DNA of 64,000 bases from Hevea brasiliensis (lineage: Eukaryota; Streptophyta; Magnoliopsida; Malpighiales; Euphorbiaceae): NCBI RefSeq assembly GCF_030052815.1, contig NC_079510.1, forward strand, positions 32,193,823-32,257,822. Reading direction: 5' to 3'. Both the position numbers and the translations under genes were made by a program. Numbering within the stretch: the stretch's first letter is position 1; each line of letters opens with the position of its first letter. The notes under the pieces were generated by a model, which had not been told where the DNA came from, did no database searches, and was given only the letters and a program-made list of their open reading frames with translations. This document shows, piece after piece, positions 1 to 12,299 of the stretch.

Positions 1-404
1 CTTAATTTAATTTGATTAAGTTAACATTTGTAAAATCAGTTAATAATTCAACTAATTAAAAATTCGGATGGGTTTAGCGCAAACTTGCCTTATTGATATG
101 GGCGTGCCAATGAAAAAATTATATAATAAAATAATAATTTTATGTAGGCAATTCTATATGAAATAATAAGCGAATAATATTTCGACACATGAATAAATGT
201 GATTCTATAAATAAAAGGAGTGAAATCTAAAATAAATAACTACCAAACAGTTTTTTTTTTTTTTTTTTTGTGATAACCAAACTTATTTACATATCAAAGC
301 TTCATTTGTGTCACAAAAAATAACTTATATATAAAAATATTTTTTATAAAAAATATTTTTTTATTATTTAATTATAATATTAAATTAATAATATGTGTTT
401 ATTA

Positions 405-435
<31 letters not shown>

Positions 436-780
436 ATGTATTTATATTTTAATAAAATTATTAAAATTTAAAAAATAAAAAATAATTTTTTCAATTAAAA
501 AATAATATTCATATTTTTTTATTAATAAATTATTTTTCTCTTTAAATAAAAAAAATATTTTTCCTTGATAAATATTTTTAAGTGTATTAAATATTAAAAA
601 ACGTAAAAAATACTTTTTAAAAATATATTTTTTTTTTTAAATAAATGAAGTCTAACTTATTAGTGATTTACCATTCTATATGCATCTTATACAAAATTAC
701 TTACTTACCACATAATTACTCATGCAAATATTCTATTTAATTAAAATGAAATCCAAATAATCGAATAATCAAAATGCCTA
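1..780. repeat. AT-rich spacer with poly-T, AAAT microsatellite and MITE-like repeat
   Basis: No gene is visible. There is a T-run at about 251-269 and an (AAAT)n stretch at about 404-436. The block from about 295 to 400 (TTCATTTGTG, then AAATATTTTTT, TTATTATTTAATTATAATAT and a TTAAATTAATA end) recurs near 59,440-59,495 and, inverted, near 61,490-61,600. It is therefore probably a dispersed AT-rich MITE-like family and not unique promoter DNA. The last 60 bases hold the likely promoter and 5' leader of the PPR gene; an ACGTGGC element (ABRE/G-box-like) lies at about 783, but no convincing TATA box is seen. Confidence 0.5.
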
Positions 781-805
781 CGTGGCATGATTTTCGCTTC
801 GGTGA

Positions 806-2875
806 ATGCTAAGCAAATCGTCTCCCGTTTCGGCTGCTGGTCCAAGAAAAACTTGGCTGGTGGAGCCGATGTCTTCGCTCCAGCGAGTGTTAGATCCCAT
901 CCCTTCTTCAATCTTTTTTCTACCACCGTTACCCTTACCCAAATTCCATTTTTACACCACCGCCGTAAAACCCAGAACCCACTTTCTCCTCCTCTCGGCA
1001 AGAGCAGCCAGAAGAGATGTCTGGACCAGAAGCAACACAACTCATAGAACGCCGTCGTATTTTCCAAAACGACAAAACAAAGAACCGGTGTTTTTGGATC
1101 ACAGTGTAGACATGAACGAGCTGTTGAGCTCCATTAGCCAAACCCAAAACGAGCAGGAACTTTACTCTTTGCTTTCTCCATACAAAGATAGGCAACTTTC
1201 TATCCGGTTCATGGTTTCTCTTCTTTCTCATGAATCCGATTGGGAGAGATCTATCGCTCTTCTTGATTGGATCAATGAGGTAGCTCGCTATTCTCCTTCG
1301 GTGTTTGCATACAACGTGGTTATGCGTAATGTGCTTAGGGCCAAGCAGTGGGAACTCGCTTATGGCCTGTTTGATGAAATGCGTCAGAAAGCTCTTGCAC
1401 CTGATAGGTATACTTACTCTATGCTCATTACTTATTTTGGAAAAGCGGGTATGTTTGATTCTTCTCTTTTTTGGCTCCAACAAATGGAGCAAGACCGTGT
1501 GTCAGGTGATCTTGTTTTGTATAGTAATTTAATTGAGCTTTCGCGCAAGTTGCGAGATTATTCTAAGGCTATTTCTATATTTATGAGGCTAAAAAGGAGT
1601 GGGATTATGCCGGATTTGGTTGCCTATAATTCCATGATTAATGTCTTTGGGAAAGCTAGGTTGTTTAGAGAGGCGAGGATGCTGCTAAAGGAGATGAGAG
1701 AAGTGGGGGTTATGCCTGATACAGTAAGTTATTCAACGCTTTTAAGTGTTTATGTTGAACATGAGAAGTTTGTGGAGGCCTTGTCTGTTTTTGCAGAGAT
1801 GAAAGATGTCAAGTGCCCACTTGACCTCACAACATGTAATATTATGATTGATGTTTATGGACAGCTTGATATGGCCAAGGAAGCAGATAGGTTGTTTTGG
1901 AGCATGAGGAAGATGGGGATAGAGCCAAATGTTGTTAGTTATAATACCCTTTTGAAGGTCTATGGCGAGGCTGAACTTTTTGGGGAAGCTATCCATTTAT
2001 TTAGGTTGATGCAGAGGAAGGATATTGAGCAGAATGTTATCACATACAATACTATGATCAAGATTTATGGGAAGTCACTTGAGCATGAAAAGGCCACAAA
2101 TCTTGTGCAAGAGATGCAGAAAAGAGGCATTGAACCAAATGCCATTACATACTCAACAATCATTTCTATTTGGGGTAAGGCAGGAAAATTGGATAGGGCA
2201 GCAATGTTGTTCCAAAAGCTGAGGAGTTCAGGGGTTGAGATTGATCAAGTCCTTTATCAAACCATGATTGTAGCTTATGAGAGGGTAGGCTTGGTTGCTC
2301 ATGCCAAGCGTCTGCTTCATGAGCTCAAATGCCCTGATAATATCCCTAGGGAGACTGCCATTAAAATTCTTGCCAGAGCTGGTAGGATAGAAGAGGCCAC
2401 GTGGGTTTTTCGTCAGGCTTTTGATGATGGTGAGGTGAAGGACATATCTGTATTTGGATGCATGATTGATCTTTTCTCAAGAAACAAAAGGCCTGCAAAT
2501 GTCATCGAGGTGTTTGAGAAGATGAGACGAGCTGGATATTTCCCAGATTCTGATGTGATTGCTCTTGTCCTGAATGCTTATGGAAAGTTGAGGGAATTTG
2601 AGAAGGCAGATTCTTTATATAGGGAAATGCAGGAAGAAGGGTGTGTTTTTCCAGATGAAGTTCACTTTCAGATGCTGAGCCTCCATGGTGCAAGAAAAGA
2701 TTTTATGATGGTAGAATCTCTGTTTGAGAAGCTAGATTCTGATCCTAACATTAACAAAAAGGAATTGCATCTTGTTGTTGCCAGCATCTATGAAAAAGCA
2801 AATAGATTAAATGATGCATCACGAATCATGAACAGTATGAGTGAAGAAGGGGTTTTGAGATTACAACCTTTTTAG
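806..2875 (+). CDS. P-class pentatricopeptide repeat protein, probably plastid-targeted (At5g39980-like)
   Basis: An intact intronless frame of 689 codons ends in TAG at 2873. About 15 tandem 35-residue P-type PPR motifs run from roughly residue 163 to 683; typical units carry YNTMI...YGK...A..L...M...GI..N. No E, DYW or SMR domain follows, so this is a P-class protein. Such proteins bind organelle RNA sequence-specifically and act in splicing, end-stabilisation or translation. Residues 1-80 are rich in Ser, Pro, Arg and Leu with few acidic residues, like a transit peptide. The order and wording of the repeats recall Arabidopsis At5g39980; this is from memory and needs alignment. The start is uncertain: ATG 806 is the longest choice, ATG 869 (residue 22, MSSLQRVL) also gives a transit peptide, and an out-of-frame ATG at 787 precedes both. 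It is the only apparently functional protein gene in the window. Confidence 0.93.
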   Translation: MLSKSSPVSAAGPRKTWLVEPMSSLQRVLDPIPSSIFFLPPLPLPKFHFYTTAVKPRTHFLLLSARAARRDVWTRSNTTHRTPSYFPKRQNKEPVFLDHSVDMNELLSSISQTQNEQELYSLLSPYKDRQLSIRFMVSLLSHESDWERSIALLDWINEVARYSPSVFAYNVVMRNVLRAKQWELAYGLFDEMRQKALAPDRYTYSMLITYFGKAGMFDSSLFWLQQMEQDRVSGDLVLYSNLIELSRKLRDYSKAISIFMRLKRSGIMPDLVAYNSMINVFGKARLFREARMLLKEMREVGVMPDTVSYSTLLSVYVEHEKFVEALSVFAEMKDVKCPLDLTTCNIMIDVYGQLDMAKEADRLFWSMRKMGIEPNVVSYNTLLKVYGEAELFGEAIHLFRLMQRKDIEQNVITYNTMIKIYGKSLEHEKATNLVQEMQKRGIEPNAITYSTIISIWGKAGKLDRAAMLFQKLRSSGVEIDQVLYQTMIVAYERVGLVAHAKRLLHELKCPDNIPRETAIKILARAGRIEEATWVFRQAFDDGEVKDISVFGCMIDLFSRNKRPANVIEVFEKMRRAGYFPDSDVIALVLNAYGKLREFEKADSLYREMQEEGCVFPDEVHFQMLSLHGARKDFMMVESLFEKLDSDPNINKKELHLVVASIYEKANRLNDASRIMNSMSEEGVLRLQPF

Positions 2876-4620
2876 AAGTTTGAATCGGCCTAGTGTCTTG
2901 TAGCATCTGCCAACTGTTGTAGATTGCACCTTCTTGTACTGATTATATTGTAAATATCTTATTTGAAGATCATATCTTTTCAGTTTTCTGAAAAATGAAA
3001 ATGGTAATGGCATTGAGTTTTTTCCCTGGTGATGTATGAAATAGCTTTAGTTTTAGGAACTTGTGTACAGTTCTCTTATCTCCTCTCCTTTAGTTGTTTT
3101 CGTTCTATTCAAGATGAGAAGCAAGTAGATACATGTGTGCTTGGGCAAATGAGCAATGGCTTATTGGGTTTCCCATTTGGCATGGATTTACCAAATCTAT
3201 TTGGTTCAAGGCTTCTTATTGTCAAAACAAAACCATGAGTTCTAGATGTCATTATGAATTGTACATTTTTTGTATCTGATCCATAAAATACATAATTATA
3301 TCTTCAAAATGAAGTATTGTCGTTTTGTTCTTCTTGATTACTCTGAGCAAGATCTATGAATTATGAGTATGAAAAATGAGAAGAAGAATAGAAAATGTCA
3401 GTTTTATGAAGATGGTTCAGTTATCTTTTACTCTCATTACTGGAAAACCAGAATCTGAAAACCAAGAGACCCTATTCCCGTTGGCTTTCAATGGGCCACT
3501 CTATTGTTGAAGAGCTGGTTTAATGAGTTGTAAGCATGTGAATATAGTTTCATAGCCTCCCTGTAGAAATGAATATGGTTTTGTGGCTTGCCCATGGAAT
3601 TTCTCCCAGTATGCTGACATTAGAATAAGCAGTTTCAAAGGTTTTAGAGACAGGCTAGCATCTGTGCATGTTAATACGCATCCATGTGAGTTATCTAGGA
3701 GTATATTGGTGGTCTTTGGCTAGGTTGGGAATTGGGATAAATCTATGAAAGATTTCTGGACTCGAATATTATCTATGCCTCAAAGTGATATTTGTGGGCT
3801 CTGCAGATTGCTTTCTTAATATAGGATTCAGGAATTCTGCTGGAGTATTGTTGTTTGTTTTACTTCAAGTCTGCAAGATTATTCATCCAGTCAATTTGGT
3901 GATACACAGCCTAGGCCTCTAAACTCAAATCTTGACAGACATCGCACAAAAGATTTTGCAGACTTCCTTTTTGGTACTGCAGATATATGTTCTCCATGGA
4001 AACTTGTTTGTAAGATTTTTATCCTAGTTTGCCACTTGTAACCGTGTGGGAACAAATCAACAGTAATGAATGTCAATGTTCAAAAAAGCTTCTTAAATTT
4101 GGATCCACGGGAAAACCGGTCTAAAGTATATGGTGAGTACCCGATTTCTCCTGCAGAGAAGGTCTGAATTTATTTCTTTCTGCAATTTCTGGGTAAGAAG
4201 TTGGTCATGCCATCTTATAAAGAAGTAAAGAGTAGTTAACTATTGACCTTACAGTACATATAGATCAGTGTATTTGATTAAACTGTTTCATTTTATTCAA
4301 ACTTAAAACCTCATAGTCTTGAAAACAACCCAAAATACCTTGAGAGTTAAAGCTCATTTACTCTCGAAGCTTTTACTTTCTCATGGTGCCTTGTTGGATT
4401 TGGATGTTCTAGTTCCATTTGAAGCTGAAAACAGGACATCAAAATCAAATAATCTGGAGAAATACAGATACTCCTCCCAACTATCCTCAACAGTGTCATC
4501 TCCATCTTCATATAAAATGTATCAATGTATCTCCATTATTTCTTATCAATGAAATCAACCATCTTTCAAAAAAGAAAAAAAATTATAGCTGCTGCTGCCC
4601 CAACAACCAGTTATTGAAGT
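2876..4620 (+). other. 3' UTR and low-repeat downstream region of the PPR gene
   Basis: No coding frame of substance. The first few hundred bases are T-rich with TTGTAAATAT and AAAATGAAAATGG stretches expected of a plant 3' UTR; the exact poly(A) site is not clear. Base composition stays less AT-rich than the spacer beyond 4,620, so a longer transcript or an unrecognised non-coding RNA is possible. No repeat or transposon signature was seen. Confidence 0.35.
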
Positions 4621-6081
4621 CTTAGTAGCTTTGATGCCCAATTAAATTCAAAGGAACTCATCATCAAATTTAATAAATTGGAAAAAGGACAATAATAAAA
4701 GAGATTAATCTAAAAAATCAATTAAATTAGATAATCAAAATGATAGAAATAAATGGATGCTATAAATTTTCTTTTCTAGAGTTTTCTTTTGACCTAATAA
4801 GAAGTTGAAGATATGCCATTAACTTCACTTTTCCTCACAAAATGCTTCTTTCTCACCCTTTGAAGACCCTAGCAATCATTATTTTTAAGTCTAACATTAA
4901 TAATTTAATATCTAAAGTGATATCTACTTTAAAATATATGTAGATTTATGTAAACATTTATTTTTATCTTTGTTTTTGTATAGCAAAATAATTAAATTAC
5001 TTGCTGATTAAAATACATACTTTTTGATTCCTTTTCAACATATTTGATAAAAATGCCTTAATAAATTTATGCTTTCATATGCTTTAATTTGCTAGTGATT
5101 AAAGCATAATCAATCTAATATTAAAATAATTAAATTGCAAAATTTTCTTCATTTAAGGTTTGCACATTGGTGAGTGTTAGTGGTGGCTCCCAGAAGACTA
5201 GACGATTGTCTATTTATAAAAATATTATTAAATTTATACTGCTTAAATATTTTTTTAAAAATTAATTGTCTGAAATTAGGTTTATTATTTTTGTTAAGTT
5301 TTTCTTTATTATTTAAAATTAATAAAAATATGTATAAAAAATACAATGCATATGTTGAATATTATTTGATAAAAATATAATATATAAATTTTTATTAACT
5401 ATAATAATTATTACAATGTGGACGAGACTGATTAATTGGGTTTATTAATTATTGATTGGATTTATGCAATTATTATTACAAAAAGTTGCATACCATTTAA
5501 GTTATTAAATTTAGTTATAATAAACAATATATCATATGGCTAAAAAAATAATATATCACATAATATAATATGCCTTTTAATTATTTTTTAATTATAAGAT
5601 ATATAAAATTAAAAATTAAAAATATTATATAATATACTAATACACTTTTAATGAAAAACAATAAGAGAAAGGCGACTTCATGCATTTGTAACTAAAATTA
5701 TTAAGAATAATAAAGAAATTAGTTAAAAACAAATTATAATGTTTGTTATTTACAAAGAAAAACAGGTAAAATTAAATTATAATTAAAACTAATTCCGGGT
5801 CATGATAAAACTAATTACAAATATTATTTTTGACTTCAAATATAGTTTCGCAAATATTAATTTCTATCTTTCTTTATTTAAAGGCTCACATTAATTAACC
5901 TCAAATATATTATTTTTGAGTGGTTAAAATTGGCGGAGAAATACTTTATATTTTTTCTTATAAAAAATTTGGTAATTTATTAGTAAAAATCATAAGATAA
6001 ATATAATATAATATAATTTTTTTTATAAAAAATATAAATATAAATAATTAAAATTTTTTGTTTAGATATAATCTTAGTAGA
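4621..6081. other. AT-rich spacer, nothing recognised
   Basis: Very AT-rich sequence without supported coding, RNA or transposon signals. The last five bases, GTAGA (6077-6081), are the likely left target-site copy of the Tat element that follows. Confidence 0.5.
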
Positions 6082-6712
6082 TGATATTACCTACTAAAAA
6101 GTCAAAGTCAGATTGTCAAACTCAACCAATATGGTAGTCAAAGTTAAATCCGTCTAGCATGATAGTCAAAAGTATGATAATTTGATTGGAGGACAAAAGA
6201 TCCGGTTTCTTTGTGTCTAAATTTCTTCTAGTCTTTAATTTTGTAATTAAAACTCAAATCACCCCCCCCCCTTTGGGGTTGCTACAAGGGACAACAGATC
6301 CGAACAAAGGTGGACCGGGTAATTACATTCGCTCGCCTAGCAGGGCGAACGAAGGGTTTTACTGAATGAACAAACCAAGAATTAGACAGAAGCCTGAATC
6401 ACAATAGTTAAACGATAATCATGCCAGAAATGAGGTAAAAGAGATTCTTACAAAGAAAATCCCAAATATTTAGCAAAGATCAAATTCATAGACAAAGCAA
6501 CAACTCTTTTCTAAAACCTCTAGATATTAAACGATAAACTAGAAATAGGTACGCTTACTAACTCTATAATCCCTTCTTCACAGAAATATTCTTTGATTCC
6601 TCTCTGAAGAAATAGATCTCTAACTTGAGCGTCGGAGTGGCCACACCTTTCTCTCTTATTACAGGTTTATGTGTCATCAAGGACAAGACCACAAAGGCCA
6701 CCGGCAGCATCA
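6082..6712 (+). repeat. 5' LTR of the Tat element, with a 97-bp insertion
   Basis: Starts TGATATTACC and ends GCAGCATCA just before the PBS. It matches the 3' LTR along its length. Relative to that LTR it has about 97 extra bases between GGACAAAAGATCC (about 6191-6203) and GGACAACAGATCC (about 6288-6300). The extra piece contains a C-run and carries near-identical 13-base flanks, which suggests an insertion with target duplication. Without it the LTR is about 534 bp, close to the 556 bp of the 3' copy. Confidence 0.82.
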
Positions 6713-7029
6713 GTGGCACTGTTTGTGGGAAACCCCAAATTACTAGCTGAAATATTTACATCTAACATCACCTCTTTTTCTCTCCGATATTTTCTTTTTT
6801 ACTACCAGAAGTCTTTAACTCTTGGACCTAATCATTCTTGCAATATTTGTGTTTTTTTTCTCTTTAATGGCTGCAGATTTAAGGACTCCAAACAAATGCA
6901 TTATTTCTATCACCCCTACACCGAGAGGAGATCCATCAGCATGATCCTTAGTTCCAAATGTTGCCTGCCCACCCTCCCTTCCAATGCGCAAATCACATCA
7001 CACAATGCCATCCTAGATCAACAGAATAT

Positions 7030-7960
7030 TTTCCGAGGAATGGCCCCAGATCAAATTTTCTAGTGCATCCAGGAGATGGAGGCCCAGATTTTGTTCCTCA
7101 AAGGTTTAATCCCAAGGACAAGTGCCCCACCAGGGATACCTGCTCCTGAAACTGGAAGGGTCATAGAAGCAGATCCATCTGGAACAAAGGAAAAAATGTA
7201 AGAAATTACCCAGTCAATAAATAAAAACTCAGGTAGAAGGAACGGATAGGACGCGGGGAGCGAACAAGAGGAGTAGTTCGATGAATCACCATGCCCACAA
7301 ATAAATTGAGGATTAGTGAAAGTAGTACAAAAATACCAAAAATAGGTCAAGGAAGAGGACATTGGAATGGGAGATAAATCTCCACTATCCGAGCTAATCC
7401 TAGCAGAACAATTTCCATCAAAATTCAAATTGCTTACCCTCGATAAATAGATGGGACAATAGATTCGAGGAGCCATGTGGCAAACTTCTGAACAACCATG
7501 ATGCTCCAAAATGTGAATGACTACCACCTGTGCTGAGTATTTTTGATAACACTGATCGGGTGGGCACAGAAATGATACTAAAGCCTTAAGCTCGAATCAA
7601 TCTAGAAATTCCACTAGCTCACCACCGAGTTTAAGAATAAGTTCATTTCTTCCATACCTCTTAAAAAGCTATCCTTTGATCTGTAAAAAATCAAACAATA
7701 TGAGGGTGAATCATTGAAAGACTATATTGCCCGTTTCAACACTAAGGCTATACAAGTGGAAAACTTGAACCATGAAATAGTGTATGAAGCTTTAAAAAAG
7801 GGGACGAGAAATATTAAATTTTCAGATTCACTCATAAAAAACCCTGCAGTAGATTATTACCAGCTAATGTAAAGGGCCCAGAAGTACATCAGATTGGATG
7901 ATGAATGACAAGCCCTCAAGGAAGAAAGGAAGTCTGGGTAGAACAATGACAAGAAATAGA
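7030..7960 (+). pseudogene. gag remnant of the Tat element
   Basis: Broken frames encode recognisable capsid sequence. Around 7060-7110 lies a short helical segment (EMEAQILFLKGL). From about 7,690 a frame reads YEGESLKDYIARFNTKAIQV followed by ENLNHE and ALKKG, the Retrotrans_gag signature in which the polyprotein region binds and packages element RNA. A stop interrupts it at about 7,870, and further stops follow. The frame is not usable. Confidence 0.7.
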
Positions 7961-8489
7961 ATAAAAAGAGCTACAACTTGAATCGAATTTATCGATCAGA
8001 TAGAAATGAAGAACGAAACAGAACAAGGTTCCATAATTATACGCCTTTGAATGAGCCCAGATCCTGAGTACTTATGTGGATCTAGAAAAATTGAGAACAG
8101 GTCAAATGGCCAAAGAAGCTAAACTCAAATACTATAGGTAAAAGAGATAAAGGAAAAATTTTATAGGTCTCATGAAGATTATTGCCATAAATCGACGAAT
8201 GCAAGTAGCTCAAAGATGAAATAGAGTGATTAATTAGAGATGGTCGACTCAAAAAATTTACTAGAGACGGTCGAGATGAAAGAAGGACACCTACTCCTAG
8301 GAGCAAGGAAATCATTCTTGATAAAGATGAAGTCCGATTGGAGTGATCAATGTGATAACTGGGGGGCCAAATACAAGGAAGATGGGCAATAAGAGGCTAG
8401 TCGAACCAAGTGGCAGTCAAGCAATCCTTTTCATCAATATAAATAAATTGAGCAAAGAAACAATCATCATAGGATCGAGGGACAACGAG

Positions 8490-11400
8490 GTAAACCAACC
8501 ACATACTGACCTATTAGTTGTGTCTGTACAAATAAACAGGTACACAGTTTAATGAGTACTGATCGACACAGGTAGCTAAGTCAATATCTTAATGAAAGAA
8601 GTTGCAGAGAAGCTTGGGCATAAAGTAGAAAACCTAACCAAAGTCATGTATCCTTTGGTCAGCTTGGGGGATAAAATAGTCCCAGTCCTCAAACCATAAA
8701 TCTTGCTGTAGTACTGGGTGATAAAGGCCATAAAAAGGAAATCTACATAGAATTTGCAGTAATTGAAATTCCTCTATCCTACAACATCATCCTTAGCCGA
8801 TCAATCCTAAATGATCATGACATAGTAATCAATAAGACATGGCTGTGCATGAAGTTACCAGCCCTGGGAGGAATAATAGTAGTTCAAGGAAGCCAAAAGT
8901 CAGTAAGAGAATGTTACAAAAAATCAATAGAGGTAGTAACAAAAGTGACCTTGCCAATTGAATTGCTCGAAAAGCTAAAAGCCTAAATCTCACCTGAACC
9001 AGTTGATTCCATAACAAAAAAAGCACTAGAGGAAGGAAAGAAAATATGCCTCAGAACAGCATTCGGCAAGCAAGCAGGGAAGCAGTCATCCAAACACTAA
9101 AAAATAGAATAATGACGTTCGCTTGGAAGGTGGGGGACATCAGAGGAGTAGATCCAACAATAATAACTTACAGGTTAAACATCAATCTGAAAGCCAACCA
9201 ATCCAATAAAAGAAGAGATGCTTTGCACTGAAACATCAGCAGGTAATTAAAACAGAAATTAAAAAATTATTGGATACAGGTTTAATCCGAGAAGTAAAAT
9301 ACCCGACCAGGATAGCCAATGTCGTCTTTTTAAAAAAGGCAAAAGGAAAATGGCGAATGTGTGTCAACTACACAGATCTCAACAATGCATGTCCAAAAGA
9401 CCTCTACTCACTTTCGAGCATTGATAAACTGGTAGACACAATAGTAGGGCATGTGGTGGTATCGTTTGTCGACCTAATATCAGGTTACTACCAAATAAGA
9501 ATGGATCTAGAAGATGAGGGGAAAACCACTTTCCTAATAATTTTAGGAGTATACTGCTATAGGGCAATGCCCTTTGGTTTTAAGAATGCTGGAGTGATAT
9601 ATCAAAGGCTTGTGGACCAAATGTTTAAGAAACAGAAAGGAAGAATAGTGGAGGTTCACATCGATGATATGATCATAGAATCTAAAAAAGTGGAAGATCA
9701 CGCTAGGGATATAGCTGAAGCATTTGATGTGCTGGACAAAATTAGGATGAAGCTGAATTCGGATAAATGCACATTTGGAGTAAAAGTAGGGAAATTCCTT
9801 AGTTTATGATTTCTAAGCCAGGGATAAAAGCAAATCTAAAAAAGATCTAAGTAATCCTCAACATATAACCTCCGAGCAACATTAAAAAAATACAACTACT
9901 GAACGGAAGGATCACCATTATTTGATTCATAAGTTACTCAGCTAAGAAATGCCTCCCTTTTTTTAAAGAACTAAAAATGAGGAAGAACTTTAAATGGGTT
10001 GGCAAATGACGGGTAGCTTTTAAACAAATTAAACAGCTCTTATCTGCATTCCCATTGTTTGATTTGCCAAAATTGTCTAAGGTTCTTTTTATCTATCTTG
10101 CAATTACAAAAGGAACCATCAGTTCGGTCCTTGTAAGAGAAGAACAAAGCAAGCAGTGACCCATATATTATACCAGTCAAGTGCTAAAGAGGTCAGAACT
10201 CAATTATTTGATCTTGGAAAAGCTCGCCTATGCAGTCCTATCAGCAGTGATGAAATTGAAGCTATAATTCGAAGTGCACACCATGGAGGTTTGAACAAAT
10301 TATCCATTAAGAAAGATCTTGCACATACCGAAAACATCTAGATGATTGGCGATATGGTCGATCAGCTTAGGAGAATACGATATCAGGTACATGCCAAGAA
10401 CAACATTGAAGGCACAGGTACTAGTAGACTTTATCGCTAAGCTAACCCTAATTCCTGAAAGAAAGGATTATATCAAAGAACAATGGAACATATGGATGGA
10501 TAGAGTGTCAAGGTCCTCTAGTGCAGGAATAGGAATAATAATGGATGGATCGCACCAAGCAAAGTTGAAGTACATGGAAAAACTAGCTTTCCGAGCAACA
10601 AATAACATAGTAGAATGCGAAGCCATCCTTATGGCCCACCAAATCATTAAAGAGGTAAAAACCCATGACATTAACCATTATTACGATTCACAATTAGTTG
10701 TTAATCAAGTGCAGGAAAATTTCCAAGTACAAGATTAGAACTTAGGAAGATACGAACTTCGTATCCAAGGAATCCTATCATAAATCAGGGCTGAAGGAGG
10801 AGAAGTAAACATCCTCCAAATACTGAGGAAGGAGAATCAAAAAGCTGATAGTTTAGCTAAAGCAGTGGTAGCAGATGAGCAACACTTCTCACAATCGATC
10901 TCGTTAGAGGAGATTACCATGCTAGCTATTGATAGAGAGGAAGATGTCTTCCCTATTAAAATTGGAGAAACATGGATGACGCCAATCTTTTGTTACCTCG
11001 ACCAAAGCACACTCCCAAAAGATCAACTATAAGCCAAAAAAATTGTATAAAGATCAGCAAGATACAATGTACTCAATGGATGGTTATATAGATGGTCTTA
11101 CCTCTAACCATGGTTAAAATGCAACAGCAGAGAAGATGGTTTGTTAGTTCTACTCGAGATCCACAAAAGGTTATGCAGCATCCATGAAGGAGCAAGAACA
11201 ATCACCAAGAAAGCATTCAAGCAAGGATTCTTTTAGCTGATAGCAGTATAAGATGCTAAGGAGTTAGTCCAAAAATGTAAAAAATGCCAAGCACACAGTA
11301 ATATCCCTCGATAGCCAGCAGAGATACTTTTAGCCATCGAAAGCCCTTGACCCTCCTATTCATTGACATACTCGGTCCATTTCCTAAGGCATTGGGATCC

Positions 11401-12260
11401 CACAAATTTGCCATCATCACCATTGATCACTTCACTAAATGGTTGGAAGTAGAAGCATCACTGCATGTAATAGCAAACTGAGTAATCACCTTCATTAGAG
11501 AAAATACCTTCATTAGAGAAAATATCCTCTGCAGATTTAGAGTTCCCAGAGTTGTCATAACAGATAATGGCACACAGTTCTCCAGTGAAAAGTCATCATA
11601 ACAAACAATGACACACAATTCTCTAGCGAAAAATTTAGAAAGTTATACACTGAGTGGGGGATCAACCTCTGCTTTACCTCAACTTACCATCCTTAGTCAA
11701 ATGGGATAACCAAAGTCATGAACTAAACAATTCTTCATGGACTCAAGAAGCGGCTAGGAGAAGCGAAAGGAGCATGGCCCAACCATCTACCAAACGTCCT
11801 ATAGGCCTTTTGAACCACACCAATAACGGTAACAAGATAAACACCATTTTCACTTGTATATGGATCAGAAGCAGTAATACCAGCAGAGCTCAATATTCCA
11901 TCAACCCGAATGCAACCCCTCGAGGAGGCCTCACAAAAAGATGAACTATGACTCAACTCTGGAATAGCGGAGGAACTCAGAGAGACTACATTCATTCGGA
12001 TGGCACAATATATACAAAGAATGATCAACATGCATATCAGGAAAGTTAAAAACCAAGCATTCATTATGGGAGACCTAGTTCTTAAATGAGATGACATCAT
12101 AGGAGGATTAGCAAAAGCTAGAAAATTAGGATGCAATTGGATCAAACCTTATGTTATTTGAAAAGTTATCCACCCAGGAACTTACAAATTAGTAGAGACA
12201 AGTGGGAGAATACTACCCAAAACTTGGAATAAATATAATCTTCAAAAATAGTATCAATAA
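8490..12260 (+). pseudogene. Degenerate pol of the Tat element (PR-RT-RH-aRH-INT)
   Basis: Protease: LIDTGS then a stop and VNILMKEVAEKLG at about 8,553-8,620. Reverse transcriptase: 9,237-9,809 is the longest open piece, with KGKWRMCVNYTDLNNACPKD, the GYYQIRM motif, MPFGFKNAG and the catalytic box as HIDD in place of the usual YVDD; one aspartate pair remains. RNase H: 9,960-10,440 with KQLLSAFPLFDLPK and YTSQVLKRSELNY. A second RNase H of archaeal type: 10,470-10,880 with WMDRVSRSSSAGIGII and ATNNIVECEAILMAHQ; the first acidic residue is kept. Integrase: 11,150-12,250 with CKKCQAH, LGPFPKALGSHKFA, ITDNGTQF and a conserved C-terminal region (WNKYN). Stops and shifts interrupt every domain. 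Confidence 0.85.
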
Positions 12261-12299
12261 AGGAAATTATTCACTCAACTTGTCAAAAGATCTCAAAAG

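Noticed and set aside
935..1492. 185-codon minus-strand frame
   Set aside because: Shadow of the PPR coding sequence.
806..2875. The PPR gene as target of the nearby miRNAs, since some miR390-derived miRNAs target PPR genes
   Set aside because: I saw no site complementary to TGTCGCAGGAAAGATGG or its variants in this gene; known PPR targets are other PPR subgroups.
9270..9809. RT frame of the Tat element as a functional gene
   Set aside because: The catalytic box is changed to HIDD and stops surround it; protease, RNase H and integrase are all broken.
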